Positions 7,975 to 15,380 of a stretch of DNA of 55,318 nucleotides are shown one piece after another. Location of the stretch: positions 1-55,318 of the forward strand of contig DETV01000049.1 of the NCBI GenBank assembly GCA_002361775.1, written 5' to 3'. The notes under the pieces were generated by a model that was not told the DNA's origin, did no database searches, and saw nothing but the letters and a program-made list of their open reading frames with translations. The DNA is from Eubacterium sp. UBA3279 (GTDB taxonomy: Bacteria; Bacillota; Clostridia; Lachnospirales; Lachnospiraceae). Made by a program: the position numbers and the translations under genes. How positions within the stretch are numbered: position 1 is the stretch's first letter; each line of letters begins with the position of its first letter.

Positions 7975-9213
7975 ATGTCAGATAATAAAGTAAATCCATC
8001 CCTGGCAAATGTTGTTTTACCTGCTTTGGAAAACAATTCTGTTTCCCGCCAAAATATCGTTCTTATCGGTTTTATGGGAACAGGTAAATCCTCTGTTGCC
8101 AGATACCTTCATGATATGTGCCATATGAAACTGGCAGAAATGGATGACATTCTCGCTGATCGGGAACAAATGTCCATTCCGGAAATTTTTGCTGCGAAAG
8201 GAGAAGAGTATTTTCGTACTCAGGAAACAAATCTTCTCCGGAAGCTGCAGGAGAAAAAAAATTTAATCATCTCCTGTGGAGGAGGCGCTGCCCTGCGGGA
8301 AGAAAATGTATCAATCATGAAACAAAACAGCTATGTGATTCTTCTTACTGCCCAGCCGGACACCATCTATAAACGGGTGGGTTCTGACGAGAACCGTCCT
8401 GTCCTTGATGGAAGACGCAGCCCTCAGGGAATCCGGGAACTCATGGATAAAAGAAGAGAAAAATACGAAGCTGCAGCAGATATCATTGTGGAAACGGATC
8501 AAAAAACAATTCCTCAGATTGCGGGAGAAATTATGCAAAAGCTCAGTCAAAAATCTCACTGGCTTGCCACCATTAATCCGGAAATCTTTATTGGAAACGC
8601 AAAAAAATTCAATAATCTGATGATGATGTACCGTTGTGCCATCCGGGAAATCCGGACAAAACTGGAAGTGCTGGACGATGAATTTTCCAACAACTACAAC
8701 CGAAATCCCATCTCCTTTATCAAAACAAGGATTAAAAAACCTATGAGTATTTACCAGAAACTGCTCCATCTTGGGTATGATTTTACAGAAGAAAATATCG
8801 TAAATCAGTTAAACGATGTTGCAGGCATCCGAGTAATCTGTCCCTTTATTGATGATATTTACACGGTAGCCCAGCTATTGACTCAACAGGATGACCTGAA
8901 AATCGTCCGGATTAAAGACTATATTAAAAATCCCAAACCGAACGGATACCGCAGTTACCATATGATCGTGGAAATCCCCGTATTTTTCTCCAACGGAAAA
9001 ACACCTATGCGGGCTGAAATACAGATTCGCACCATCGGTATGGATTTCTGGGCCAGCCTGGAGCATCAGCTTCGCTACAAAAAGAATCTGGATAATATCG
9101 AAGGATATGAAAAGATCAGCAAAGAGCTGCAAAAATGTTCTCAAAACATTACAGAAACAGATAACCATATGCAGGCTATCAAAGACATGATCGGCGACTT
9201 TTACGATATTTAA
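7975..9213 (+). CDS. Fusion protein: shikimate kinase plus RelA/SpoT-type (p)ppGpp synthetase
   Basis: A single 412-residue ORF with two enzyme domains. Residues ~24-190 are shikimate kinase (shikimate to shikimate 3-phosphate): Walker A GFMGTGKS (32-39), Asp57/58, Arg81, GGG 102-104, the NRPVL lid arginine 141 and KRREKYE. Residues ~195-412 are a small alarmone synthetase-like domain: RxKxxxS motif (Arg252, Lys254, Ser258), catalytic Asp281 in DVAGIRV, NGYRSYH (323-329) and EIQIRT (348-353). No HD hydrolase, TGS or ACT domain is present. Both active sites look intact. No internal stop, frameshift or strong internal ribosome site was seen at the junction. It has its own promoter and stands alone between glpK and recJ. 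That the two activities are linked in function is inference. Confidence 0.88.
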   Translation: MSDNKVNPSLANVVLPALENNSVSRQNIVLIGFMGTGKSSVARYLHDMCHMKLAEMDDILADREQMSIPEIFAAKGEEYFRTQETNLLRKLQEKKNLIISCGGGAALREENVSIMKQNSYVILLTAQPDTIYKRVGSDENRPVLDGRRSPQGIRELMDKRREKYEAAADIIVETDQKTIPQIAGEIMQKLSQKSHWLATINPEIFIGNAKKFNNLMMMYRCAIREIRTKLEVLDDEFSNNYNRNPISFIKTRIKKPMSIYQKLLHLGYDFTEENIVNQLNDVAGIRVICPFIDDIYTVAQLLTQQDDLKIVRIKDYIKNPKPNGYRSYHMIVEIPVFFSNGKTPMRAEIQIRTIGMDFWASLEHQLRYKKNLDNIEGYEKISKELQKCSQNITETDNHMQAIKDMIGDFYDI

Positions 9214-9266
9214 GGTTTTCTTTCAGGAAATTTTTTACAATAATATAACTTTCAAGTCATAAAACA

Positions 9267-9305
9267 GGCTGACGGTTAATGATTTTTCCGTCAGCCCTCT
9301 TTTTT
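9267..9305 (+). terminator. Terminator after the fusion gene
   Basis: Perfect 9-bp stem GGCTGACGG/CCGTCAGCC (9267-9275 with 9288-9296) followed by CTCTTTTTTT. It sits between convergent genes and may also stop transcription arriving from recJ. Confidence 0.85.
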
Positions 9306-11025
9306 ACTGTTCTGCCTGATAATGCCGGATAACTACCTGTAGATTTTCTCTCCCCTGATACACATTCACTTCCGGATAATATACAATAGATATTGTTTTT
9401 TTGTCATGGATTTCCTCCAAAAACACATCCCCATCTCCAAAATAGATACCGTCCATGGGATACCCCATTTCATCTGCCAGTTTAATTTTCACTACGTTTC
9501 TGTTCTTCCCAAACACCCGCACATCCATGATTCTCAATCCTTTTTGAGCAAACATTGGTTTTTCATTTCCTTTTCCGAAAGGCTCCAGTAATTTCATCTC
9601 CTGAATCAGATCCTTTCGAATATAATTTACCGGCATAGGCACATCAATCGTTACTTTTTCCACAAAATCTTCCGGTTTCAGACCGGACAGTTCATTCAGT
9701 TTTTTTCGAAATGGTTCTATGTTCTTTTCTTCCAATGACAAACCTGCTGCCATGGGATGACCACCGTATTTTGTAAGATATTCTCCGCATTCGGAAAGTT
9801 TTTCAAACATGGAATAACTTTCTGTGGAGCGCCCGGAACCTTTTATCCCCTCTTTTCCCCGGGTTAAAACAAAGACTGGTTTGTGATACTTTTCCCGGAT
9901 TCTTCCCGCAATGATCCCGGCCAGACTTTCATGACATTCCGGCAGATATATCACCAACACACTGTCATTTTTCAGTTCTGTACGTTCCACCAACTCAATT
10001 GCTTTCTCTACTCCTTCTGCCGTCAGCTCTTTTCTGCTCTCATTTAAAGATTTCAGATCCCCGGCAAGACGGGCTGCCTCTTCCCGGTTATCCGAACACA
10101 GAAGTTTCAACGCTCTTATGGCAGTATCCAGCCGTCCTGTGGCATTCAGGCAGGGACCCAGAACAAACCCAATATGATAGGGGGTAATATTTTCCGGTTC
10201 CAGATTATTCACCCGACACAATTCCTGCAGCCCCAGATTTGATGTTTTGTGCAGACGTTTCAGACCTTCTTTTACCAATATCCTGTTTTCATCTTTCAGA
10301 TCCATAACATCCCCTACAGTGGCAATGGCTGCAAATTCCATAAGCTCACCTGCAATATCCCGTTGAGGCTGTATTTTTCTGTAGAGAGCCTCCATCACCT
10401 TCAAAGCGACTCCTGCGCCGCACAGACCGGAAAACGGATAAGTACATTCCCCTTGTTTCGGATTAACCACCACATCCGCAGGGGGAAGAATTTCTTTTTT
10501 CTCACCATTCACCATCTGAAAAGGAATATCATGATGATCCGTAACCAGAATCGTCATGCCCATTTCCTTCCCTTTTTGGATCTGGCTGCTGGCCGCAATT
10601 CCATTGTCACAGGTGATAATCGTATCAATTTCTTCCTCCCGGGCCTGTTGGATCAGATTTTCATTTAATCCGTATCCATCCTTCATCCGGTCAGGAATCA
10701 CATGATCCACAACGGCTCCTCCACCCCTCAGTCCTGTGAGTAAAATATAGGTGGACATCACCCCGTCAATATCATAATCACCGATAATGCGTATTTTCTT
10801 TTTTTCCCGAATCTTCTCTTTCAGAATTTCTGTGATTTTTTCCATTCCTTTCATCAAAAAAGGATCGTACAGACACGTTCTGTCCCCATACAGATATTTT
10901 CTGATATTTTCCTGTCCCACAATATCCCTATTTCTGATCAGCCTGGCAGTTACCTGATCAATACCAAAAGAAGCGGCTATTTCTTTAAAATCTGCCCTCT
11001 TTGCGGATATTACCCATTTTTCCAT
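9304..11025 (-). CDS. recJ: Single-stranded-DNA-specific exonuclease RecJ
   Basis: 5'-3' exonuclease of recombination and mismatch repair, 573 residues, the compact clostridial length. DHH-family motifs are visible: IIGDYDIDGVMS, TCDNGIA, VTDHHD, CGAGVALK and, in the DHHA1 part, GRSTESYSMFEKL followed by KYGGHPMAAGLSL. The C-terminal OB-fold segment follows. AGGAGA precedes the ATG. It lies 65 bases after secDF, with a terminator between, so it may be read partly by readthrough. secDF-recJ adjacency is common in clostridia. Confidence 0.93.
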   Translation of the reverse strand: MEKWVISAKRADFKEIAASFGIDQVTARLIRNRDIVGQENIRKYLYGDRTCLYDPFLMKGMEKITEILKEKIREKKKIRIIGDYDIDGVMSTYILLTGLRGGGAVVDHVIPDRMKDGYGLNENLIQQAREEEIDTIITCDNGIAASSQIQKGKEMGMTILVTDHHDIPFQMVNGEKKEILPPADVVVNPKQGECTYPFSGLCGAGVALKVMEALYRKIQPQRDIAGELMEFAAIATVGDVMDLKDENRILVKEGLKRLHKTSNLGLQELCRVNNLEPENITPYHIGFVLGPCLNATGRLDTAIRALKLLCSDNREEAARLAGDLKSLNESRKELTAEGVEKAIELVERTELKNDSVLVIYLPECHESLAGIIAGRIREKYHKPVFVLTRGKEGIKGSGRSTESYSMFEKLSECGEYLTKYGGHPMAAGLSLEEKNIEPFRKKLNELSGLKPEDFVEKVTIDVPMPVNYIRKDLIQEMKLLEPFGKGNEKPMFAQKGLRIMDVRVFGKNRNVVKIKLADEMGYPMDGIYFGDGDVFLEEIHDKKTISIVYYPEVNVYQGRENLQVVIRHYQAEQ

Positions 11026-11040
11026 CTTGCTGTCTCCTAT

Positions 11041-11082
11041 AGAAAAAGGAGTTGCCGTATTCTGTTATCTACGGCAGCTCCC
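11041..11082 (-). terminator. Terminator after secDF
   Basis: Minus-strand hairpin GGAGCTGCCGTA/TACGGCAACTCC (one mismatch; 11070-11081 with 11048-11059) followed by TTTTTCT. It lies between secDF and recJ. Confidence 0.75.
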
Positions 11083-11090
11083 TTCTGATT

Positions 11091-13235
11091 TTATTTTTTT
11101 CTGTTAAATCTGGTTTTCATTACATACCACAATGGACCGGTAATACATACGGAAGAATATGCTCCGCAGATGATTCCCGCCATAATTGGAAGCGCAAATT
11201 CCCGAATTGCAGGAACTCCCAAAACAAACAATACGAAAATCGTAATGAATGTGGTAAAAGAGGTATAAATACTTCTGGTCAGTGTCTGAGTGATACTCAT
11301 ATTCACCACATCTGCCAGATCTGTATTTTTTCCCATACCATGCATATTTTCACGGATACGGTCAAAGATAACAATCGTAGCATTGATAGAATAACCTACA
11401 ATTGTCAGCATACATGCGATAAATGTGCTTCCCACAGATATTCTCGCCAACGCATAGAAAGCAAGTACAACTAATACATCATGAACAAGGGCAAGTACCG
11501 CACTGGATGCAAACCGGATATCTTTAAACCGGAACCAGATATAAATCAGCATACAAATCGTAGAAACTACCACTGCCACAAATGCATCCCGTCTCATTTC
11601 AGAACTTATTGTGGAAGAAATACTTTCTGCAGTAATTTTCTCTTCATCCACACCAAATTTTTCTACCAGCTTTGTATTCAGTTCTTCTCTTTCTTCCAGT
11701 GTCAGAGAACGGGTCTTAAATACTACCTCGTTGCCTCCGGCAACTTTGGAAGCCTGAATGTCAGCATCACCGGTTACCTCTTTAAATACAGGTTTTACCT
11801 GAGAATCAATTTCTTTCAGGGTAAGATTTTCATTGAAAGTTACATTTGTAGAAGTTCCTCCCATGAAATCAAGGCTGTAATTCAATGCTTTTCCATCTTT
11901 CGCTGAGAAAATTCCCATTCCCACCGGAGCCAGCAAAATCATCACCAGAGAAATCGCAAAGAATACTTTTCTCTTTCCAACAAAATCAATGGTTTTTCTT
12001 TCTTTCTGTCTTCCATAAAATTTTTCATTCTTACATCCCACTGCATAAAATGCATTGACAAGTAATCTGGAAATAACCAGAGCTGTAAACATGGAAAGAA
12101 CAATACCAAGAGCCAGAGTCATGGCAAATCCTTTTACACTTCCTGTTCCCAGTGTTCCCAAAACCGCTGCTGAAATCAGAGTGGTAATATTTCCATCCAA
12201 AATTGCAGACATGGCTTTCTGGAAACCGGTTTTAACAGAACTTCGCACGCTCTTTCCCAGTGCGATTTCTTCACGGATACGGGCATAAATGATAACATTG
12301 GCATCTACCGCCATACCGATGGAAAGAATAATACCTGCAATACCGGGAAGTGTCAGTGTAAGGTCAAATGCATTCAGCATCACCAGTTCCAGTCCAACAT
12401 AAACAGCCAGAGAAAGAGTCGCTACCAGACCCGGAATAGCATACACGATGATCATAAAGATAGCTACAAGAATAAGTCCGATAGCTCCGGCAATTAAACT
12501 TGTCCGAATAGCTTCTTCACCTAACTGAGCTCCAACTACTTTTGAACGCAATTCAGTCAATTCCAGTTTCAGAGAACCGATACGGATAACGGAAGCCAGC
12601 TCATTGGCTTCTTCAATAGACTGCTGACCGGTAATCCGCGCTTTTCCATCAGAAATCACATTCTGTACTGTAGGCGCGCTGATTGTTTCTCCATCATACA
12701 CGATGGCAATAGCTTTACCCAGATTTGCTTCTGTTGCTTCTGCAAATTTCTTTGTTCCTTCTTTTGTCAGAGTCAGAGAAACAATATACTGTTTCTTTCC
12801 TGTCATCTGATCCTCTGTGATTCCACCTTTGGCATCTGCAATATCAGAACCATCCAAAACTGTTTCACCAGTTGAATCCTGAAATTCAAGAGAACCCGGT
12901 TTACCCAGATCTTCCAGAATCTTATTTGCATCTGTCACTCCTGGAATTTCCACATTGATCCGGTCTGCGCCTTCCTGATATACCTGAGCTTCTTCGCTGT
13001 AACCGCTCACACGTTTCTGAAGCTTGTAAATGGTATCATCCATATCTTCCTGAGAAGGTTCATCCCCTTTTGCTTTGTAAGTAATACTTACACCGCCGGA
13101 CAGATCAAGACCTGTCTTAATATTCTTTGCTGCTCCCGTACCTGTCGATCCAAATCCCACTGCTGTGGTAAATGCCAGAAATCCGATCACGATCACTGTA
13201 AGGACAAGCACAAGGATTCCTTGTTTTTTCTTCAT
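11091..13235 (-). CDS. secDF: Fused protein translocase subunit SecDF
   Basis: Proton-driven accessory subunit of the Sec translocon in the cytoplasmic membrane, 714 residues. SecD and SecF are joined in one chain. The SecD half has an N-terminal helix, the TGLDLSGGVSITY signature, a P1 extracellular domain and IAGIILSIGMAVDANVIIYA. The SecF half begins near residue 410, with SLDFMGGTSTNV and the matching IVGYSINATIVIFDRIRE. Twelve membrane segments fit the hydrophobicity. It starts 12 bases after scfB, so the SCIFF genes and secDF are very likely co-transcribed, an arrangement known from many clostridia. Confidence 0.95.
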   Translation of the reverse strand: MKKKQGILVLVLTVIVIGFLAFTTAVGFGSTGTGAAKNIKTGLDLSGGVSITYKAKGDEPSQEDMDDTIYKLQKRVSGYSEEAQVYQEGADRINVEIPGVTDANKILEDLGKPGSLEFQDSTGETVLDGSDIADAKGGITEDQMTGKKQYIVSLTLTKEGTKKFAEATEANLGKAIAIVYDGETISAPTVQNVISDGKARITGQQSIEEANELASVIRIGSLKLELTELRSKVVGAQLGEEAIRTSLIAGAIGLILVAIFMIIVYAIPGLVATLSLAVYVGLELVMLNAFDLTLTLPGIAGIILSIGMAVDANVIIYARIREEIALGKSVRSSVKTGFQKAMSAILDGNITTLISAAVLGTLGTGSVKGFAMTLALGIVLSMFTALVISRLLVNAFYAVGCKNEKFYGRQKERKTIDFVGKRKVFFAISLVMILLAPVGMGIFSAKDGKALNYSLDFMGGTSTNVTFNENLTLKEIDSQVKPVFKEVTGDADIQASKVAGGNEVVFKTRSLTLEEREELNTKLVEKFGVDEEKITAESISSTISSEMRRDAFVAVVVSTICMLIYIWFRFKDIRFASSAVLALVHDVLVVLAFYALARISVGSTFIACMLTIVGYSINATIVIFDRIRENMHGMGKNTDLADVVNMSITQTLTRSIYTSFTTFITIFVLFVLGVPAIREFALPIMAGIICGAYSSVCITGPLWYVMKTRFNRKK

Positions 13236-13247
13236 TTCCTTTACCTC

Positions 13248-14609
13248 TTACTCTTCTTCTGCTGTTGCAGCCTTAATCATCAGCGCGCACTCCACTCTTT
13301 TACGCTGAAGTTCACAGCCAATCTCATACACATCGTTAATATTACCTTTAAAGTTATAGGAATTGGCTGCACAGCCTCCGCTGCAGTAAAAACGTGCAAA
13401 GCATTTTTTACACTCTTCCTTGGCATATACGTTACAATTTTTAAATTCATTACAGATTTCCGGTTTTGTGATTCCTTCATCCACATTTCCCAGAAGGAAT
13501 TTTTCTTCGCCTACAAACTGATGACAGGGATATAAATCTCCCCAGGGAGTTACAGCCAGATATTCTGTACCGGAACCGCAGCCTGATAATCTTTTATACA
13601 CACAGGGACCGCCTGTAAGATCAATCATAAAATGGAAGAAATTAAATCCATTTCCTTCTTTCTTCCGTTTTACCATCTCTTTTGCCAGATTGTCATATTC
13701 TTCGAAGATTTTAGGAAGATCTTCCGGCTGCAGGGCATAATCTGCATCCGCAGGAGCCACTACCGGTTCCACAGAAATCTGCTTAAATCCCAAATCTGCC
13801 AGGTGAAGAACATCCTGGGAAAAATCCAGGTTATGATGTGTAAATGTTCCACGGGCGTAATACTTGTCCTGATTACGGCTCTCAGCCCATTTCTGGAATT
13901 TTGGCACTATAAGATCATAACTTCCGGCTCCTTTGCGGAACGGGCGCATATAATCGTGTACCTCTTTTCTTCCGTCAATACTCATAACCACATTGCCCAT
14001 CTCTTTGTTACAAAAATCCATCACTTCATCATCTACCAGAACACCATTGGTAGTGAGTGTGAAACGGAAATTTTTGTTATGGATTTTTTCCTGTTCTCTT
14101 CCATAAGCAACCAGGTCTTTTACCACCTGCCAGTTCATCAAAGGCTCTCCTCCAAAGAAATCCACTTCCAGATTTCTTCTGCTTCCGGAATTGGCAATCA
14201 GGAAATCCAATGCTTTCTTACCCACTTCAAAAGACATCAATGCTCTTCTTCCGTGGTATTCTCCTTCTTCTGCAAAGCAATACTTGCATGCCAGATTACA
14301 GTCATGGGCAATATGCAGACAAAGCGCCTTCACAACTGTGGGGCGTTCTTTAAAATGTTCGATGGCATTTTCATAAATATCTTCTGTAAACAGCATCCCT
14401 TCTTCCGTCAGGGTATGGATTTCTTCCAATGCGGCTTTCAGGTCTTCTTCCTGATATGTGGATTTTAACTGATCGATTACCTGTGTTTCTTCTACTCCCT
14501 GATCTAAAAGGGCTATCATATCATAAACGATATCATCCACCACATGGACAGATCCGCTGTTCACATCCAGCACAATTGCATAACCGTTGTTCTTATACTG
14601 GTGAATCAC
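13248..14609 (-). CDS. scfB: Radical SAM SCIFF peptide maturase ScfB
   Basis: Radical SAM/SPASM enzyme that forms thioether crosslinks in the six-cysteine SCIFF peptide; 453 residues. After an N-terminal peptide-binding region (residues 1-95) the CNLACKYCFAEEG motif holds the SAM-cluster cysteines (CxxxCxxC). The C-terminal SPASM part has Cys-rich segments CGSGTEYLAVTPWGDLYPC and CKKCFARFYCSGGC for auxiliary clusters. The start is GTG at 14609 with GGAG 9 bases upstream; no ATG is available. scfA lies 109 bases upstream on the same strand, and secDF 12 bases downstream. Regulation through the intervening hairpin is possible. Confidence 0.96.
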   Translation of the reverse strand: MIHQYKNNGYAIVLDVNSGSVHVVDDIVYDMIALLDQGVEETQVIDQLKSTYQEEDLKAALEEIHTLTEEGMLFTEDIYENAIEHFKERPTVVKALCLHIAHDCNLACKYCFAEEGEYHGRRALMSFEVGKKALDFLIANSGSRRNLEVDFFGGEPLMNWQVVKDLVAYGREQEKIHNKNFRFTLTTNGVLVDDEVMDFCNKEMGNVVMSIDGRKEVHDYMRPFRKGAGSYDLIVPKFQKWAESRNQDKYYARGTFTHHNLDFSQDVLHLADLGFKQISVEPVVAPADADYALQPEDLPKIFEEYDNLAKEMVKRKKEGNGFNFFHFMIDLTGGPCVYKRLSGCGSGTEYLAVTPWGDLYPCHQFVGEEKFLLGNVDEGITKPEICNEFKNCNVYAKEECKKCFARFYCSGGCAANSYNFKGNINDVYEIGCELQRKRVECALMIKAATAEEE

Positions 14610-14651
14610 GTTTCAGGTCTCCTTCCATTCTTTTGTCATTATTTACATTCA

Positions 14652-14685
14652 CGCAAAAAGCAAGCAGCGGCTTCTAAACCGCTGC
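14652..14685 (-). terminator. Hairpin with U-tract between scfA and scfB
   Basis: Minus-strand stem GCAGCGG/CCGCTGC (14679-14685 with 14664-14670) with an 8-base loop, followed by TTGCTTTTTGCG. It looks like a weak terminator or processing site that would favour the precursor peptide transcript over the enzyme. Confidence 0.65.
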
Positions 14686-14718
14686 CTGGCATAGTAACCA
14701 TATATTACATGATTTTAA

Positions 14719-14862
14719 TTATTTTGTACTTTCGCAGCTCTGATTTCCTACTGTACAGGAAGTCTTACAAGCAGACTGGCAAGATGTCTGACATTCGCCA
14801 CATCCACCTTTTTTTACAGTATTCTGCAAACTTTTTGTATTTAAAGTTTTGATATGTTTCAT
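14719..14862 (-). CDS. scfA: SCIFF precursor peptide (six cysteines in forty-five)
   Basis: A 47-residue ribosomally made peptide, the substrate of ScfB. It begins MKHIKTLNTKSLQNTVKKGG (leader) and continues with a core holding six cysteines at positions 21, 24, 28, 32, 36 and 43. The CGECQTSCQSACKTSC spacing is the SCIFF signature. AAGGAGG lies 8 bases before the ATG at 14862. The ScfB gene immediately downstream confirms the assignment. The mature product's role is not known for the family. It is short enough to be missed by automatic gene calling. Confidence 0.97.
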   Translation of the reverse strand: MKHIKTLNTKSLQNTVKKGGCGECQTSCQSACKTSCTVGNQSCESTK

Positions 14863-14895
14863 CTCTGTTTCCTCCTTATGTTTATACTATTCCAC

Positions 14896-14924
14896 ATTAT
14901 ATCATAGGTTTTTTCATTTTTAAA
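14896..14924 (-). promoter_or_regulatory. Promoter of scfA
   Basis: Minus-strand -10 TATAAT (14896-14901) is perfect; the -35 TTTAAA (14919-14924) at 17 bases is weak. The predicted start lies about 30 bases before the scfA ATG. Confidence 0.5.
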
Positions 14925-14933
14925 GAGTTTTTT

Positions 14934-15308
14934 TCAGGAAAACATACCGCCAAGCATTCCGGCGCCCATACACATCACAAAAGAAGTGACCAGTCCTTTC
15001 CAGCCGGAAGCCAGCCCTGGTTCTGTCAATGCAGAAACTCCTGTGAGAAGGAGAAAATACAGCAGCCCCAATAACATTCCCCAGAGGAACTTCTGCTCTC
15101 CTCTTTTCCTCCCCACAAAAAATCCCCCCAGAAAACAGGACAGAATATAAATTCCTATAATCCCCATATTTACCCTGCCTTCATCCAGATTCATCTTAAA
15201 TACTAAAAAAGCCAGAATTAACAGAGCAATTCCGGTAATCCCATATGCCAGCAGTAATCCTTTTACCAGCGGCATCAGCTTTGGTAATTGCTTTTCACTT
15301 CGTTCCAT
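14934..15308 (-). CDS. Small four-helix membrane protein, TIGR04086-like
   Basis: A 124-residue protein with four hydrophobic helices (about residues 12-33, 43-60, 72-92 and 103-123). The middle loop FVGRKRGEQKFLWGMLLGLL is typical of a clostridial membrane family often called TIGR04086 and found near secDF and SCIFF genes; that family name is from memory. No catalytic motif is visible. The ATG at 15308 has GGGAGGG upstream, but this ribosome site is part of a perfect hairpin (see the 15309-15343 entry). Function unknown; position suggests a link to secretion. Confidence 0.7.
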   Translation of the reverse strand: MERSEKQLPKLMPLVKGLLLAYGITGIALLILAFLVFKMNLDEGRVNMGIIGIYILSCFLGGFFVGRKRGEQKFLWGMLLGLLYFLLLTGVSALTEPGLASGWKGLVTSFVMCMGAGMLGGMFS

Positions 15309-15343
15309 AAAAAATCCCTCCCATACTTAACTATATGGGAGGG
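15309..15343 (-). terminator. Perfect hairpin plus U-tract overlapping the ribosome site of the next gene
   Basis: Minus-strand stem CCCTCCCATA/TATGGGAGGG (15334-15343 with 15316-15325), 8-base loop, then ATTTTTT running directly into the ATG at 15308. It is shaped like a Rho-independent terminator for the surface-protein gene upstream, but its 3' arm contains the GGGAGGG ribosome site of the TIGR04086-like gene, so it may also control translation. Confidence 0.75.
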
Positions 15344-15380
15344 TTGTACGTTCTAGTACACTGAATACCTGTTTTCTATA

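Noticed and set aside
13632..14468. 278-codon plus-strand ORF opposite scfB
   Set aside because: It is the antisense reading of scfB, with a His/Phe/Ile-rich product and no ribosome site.
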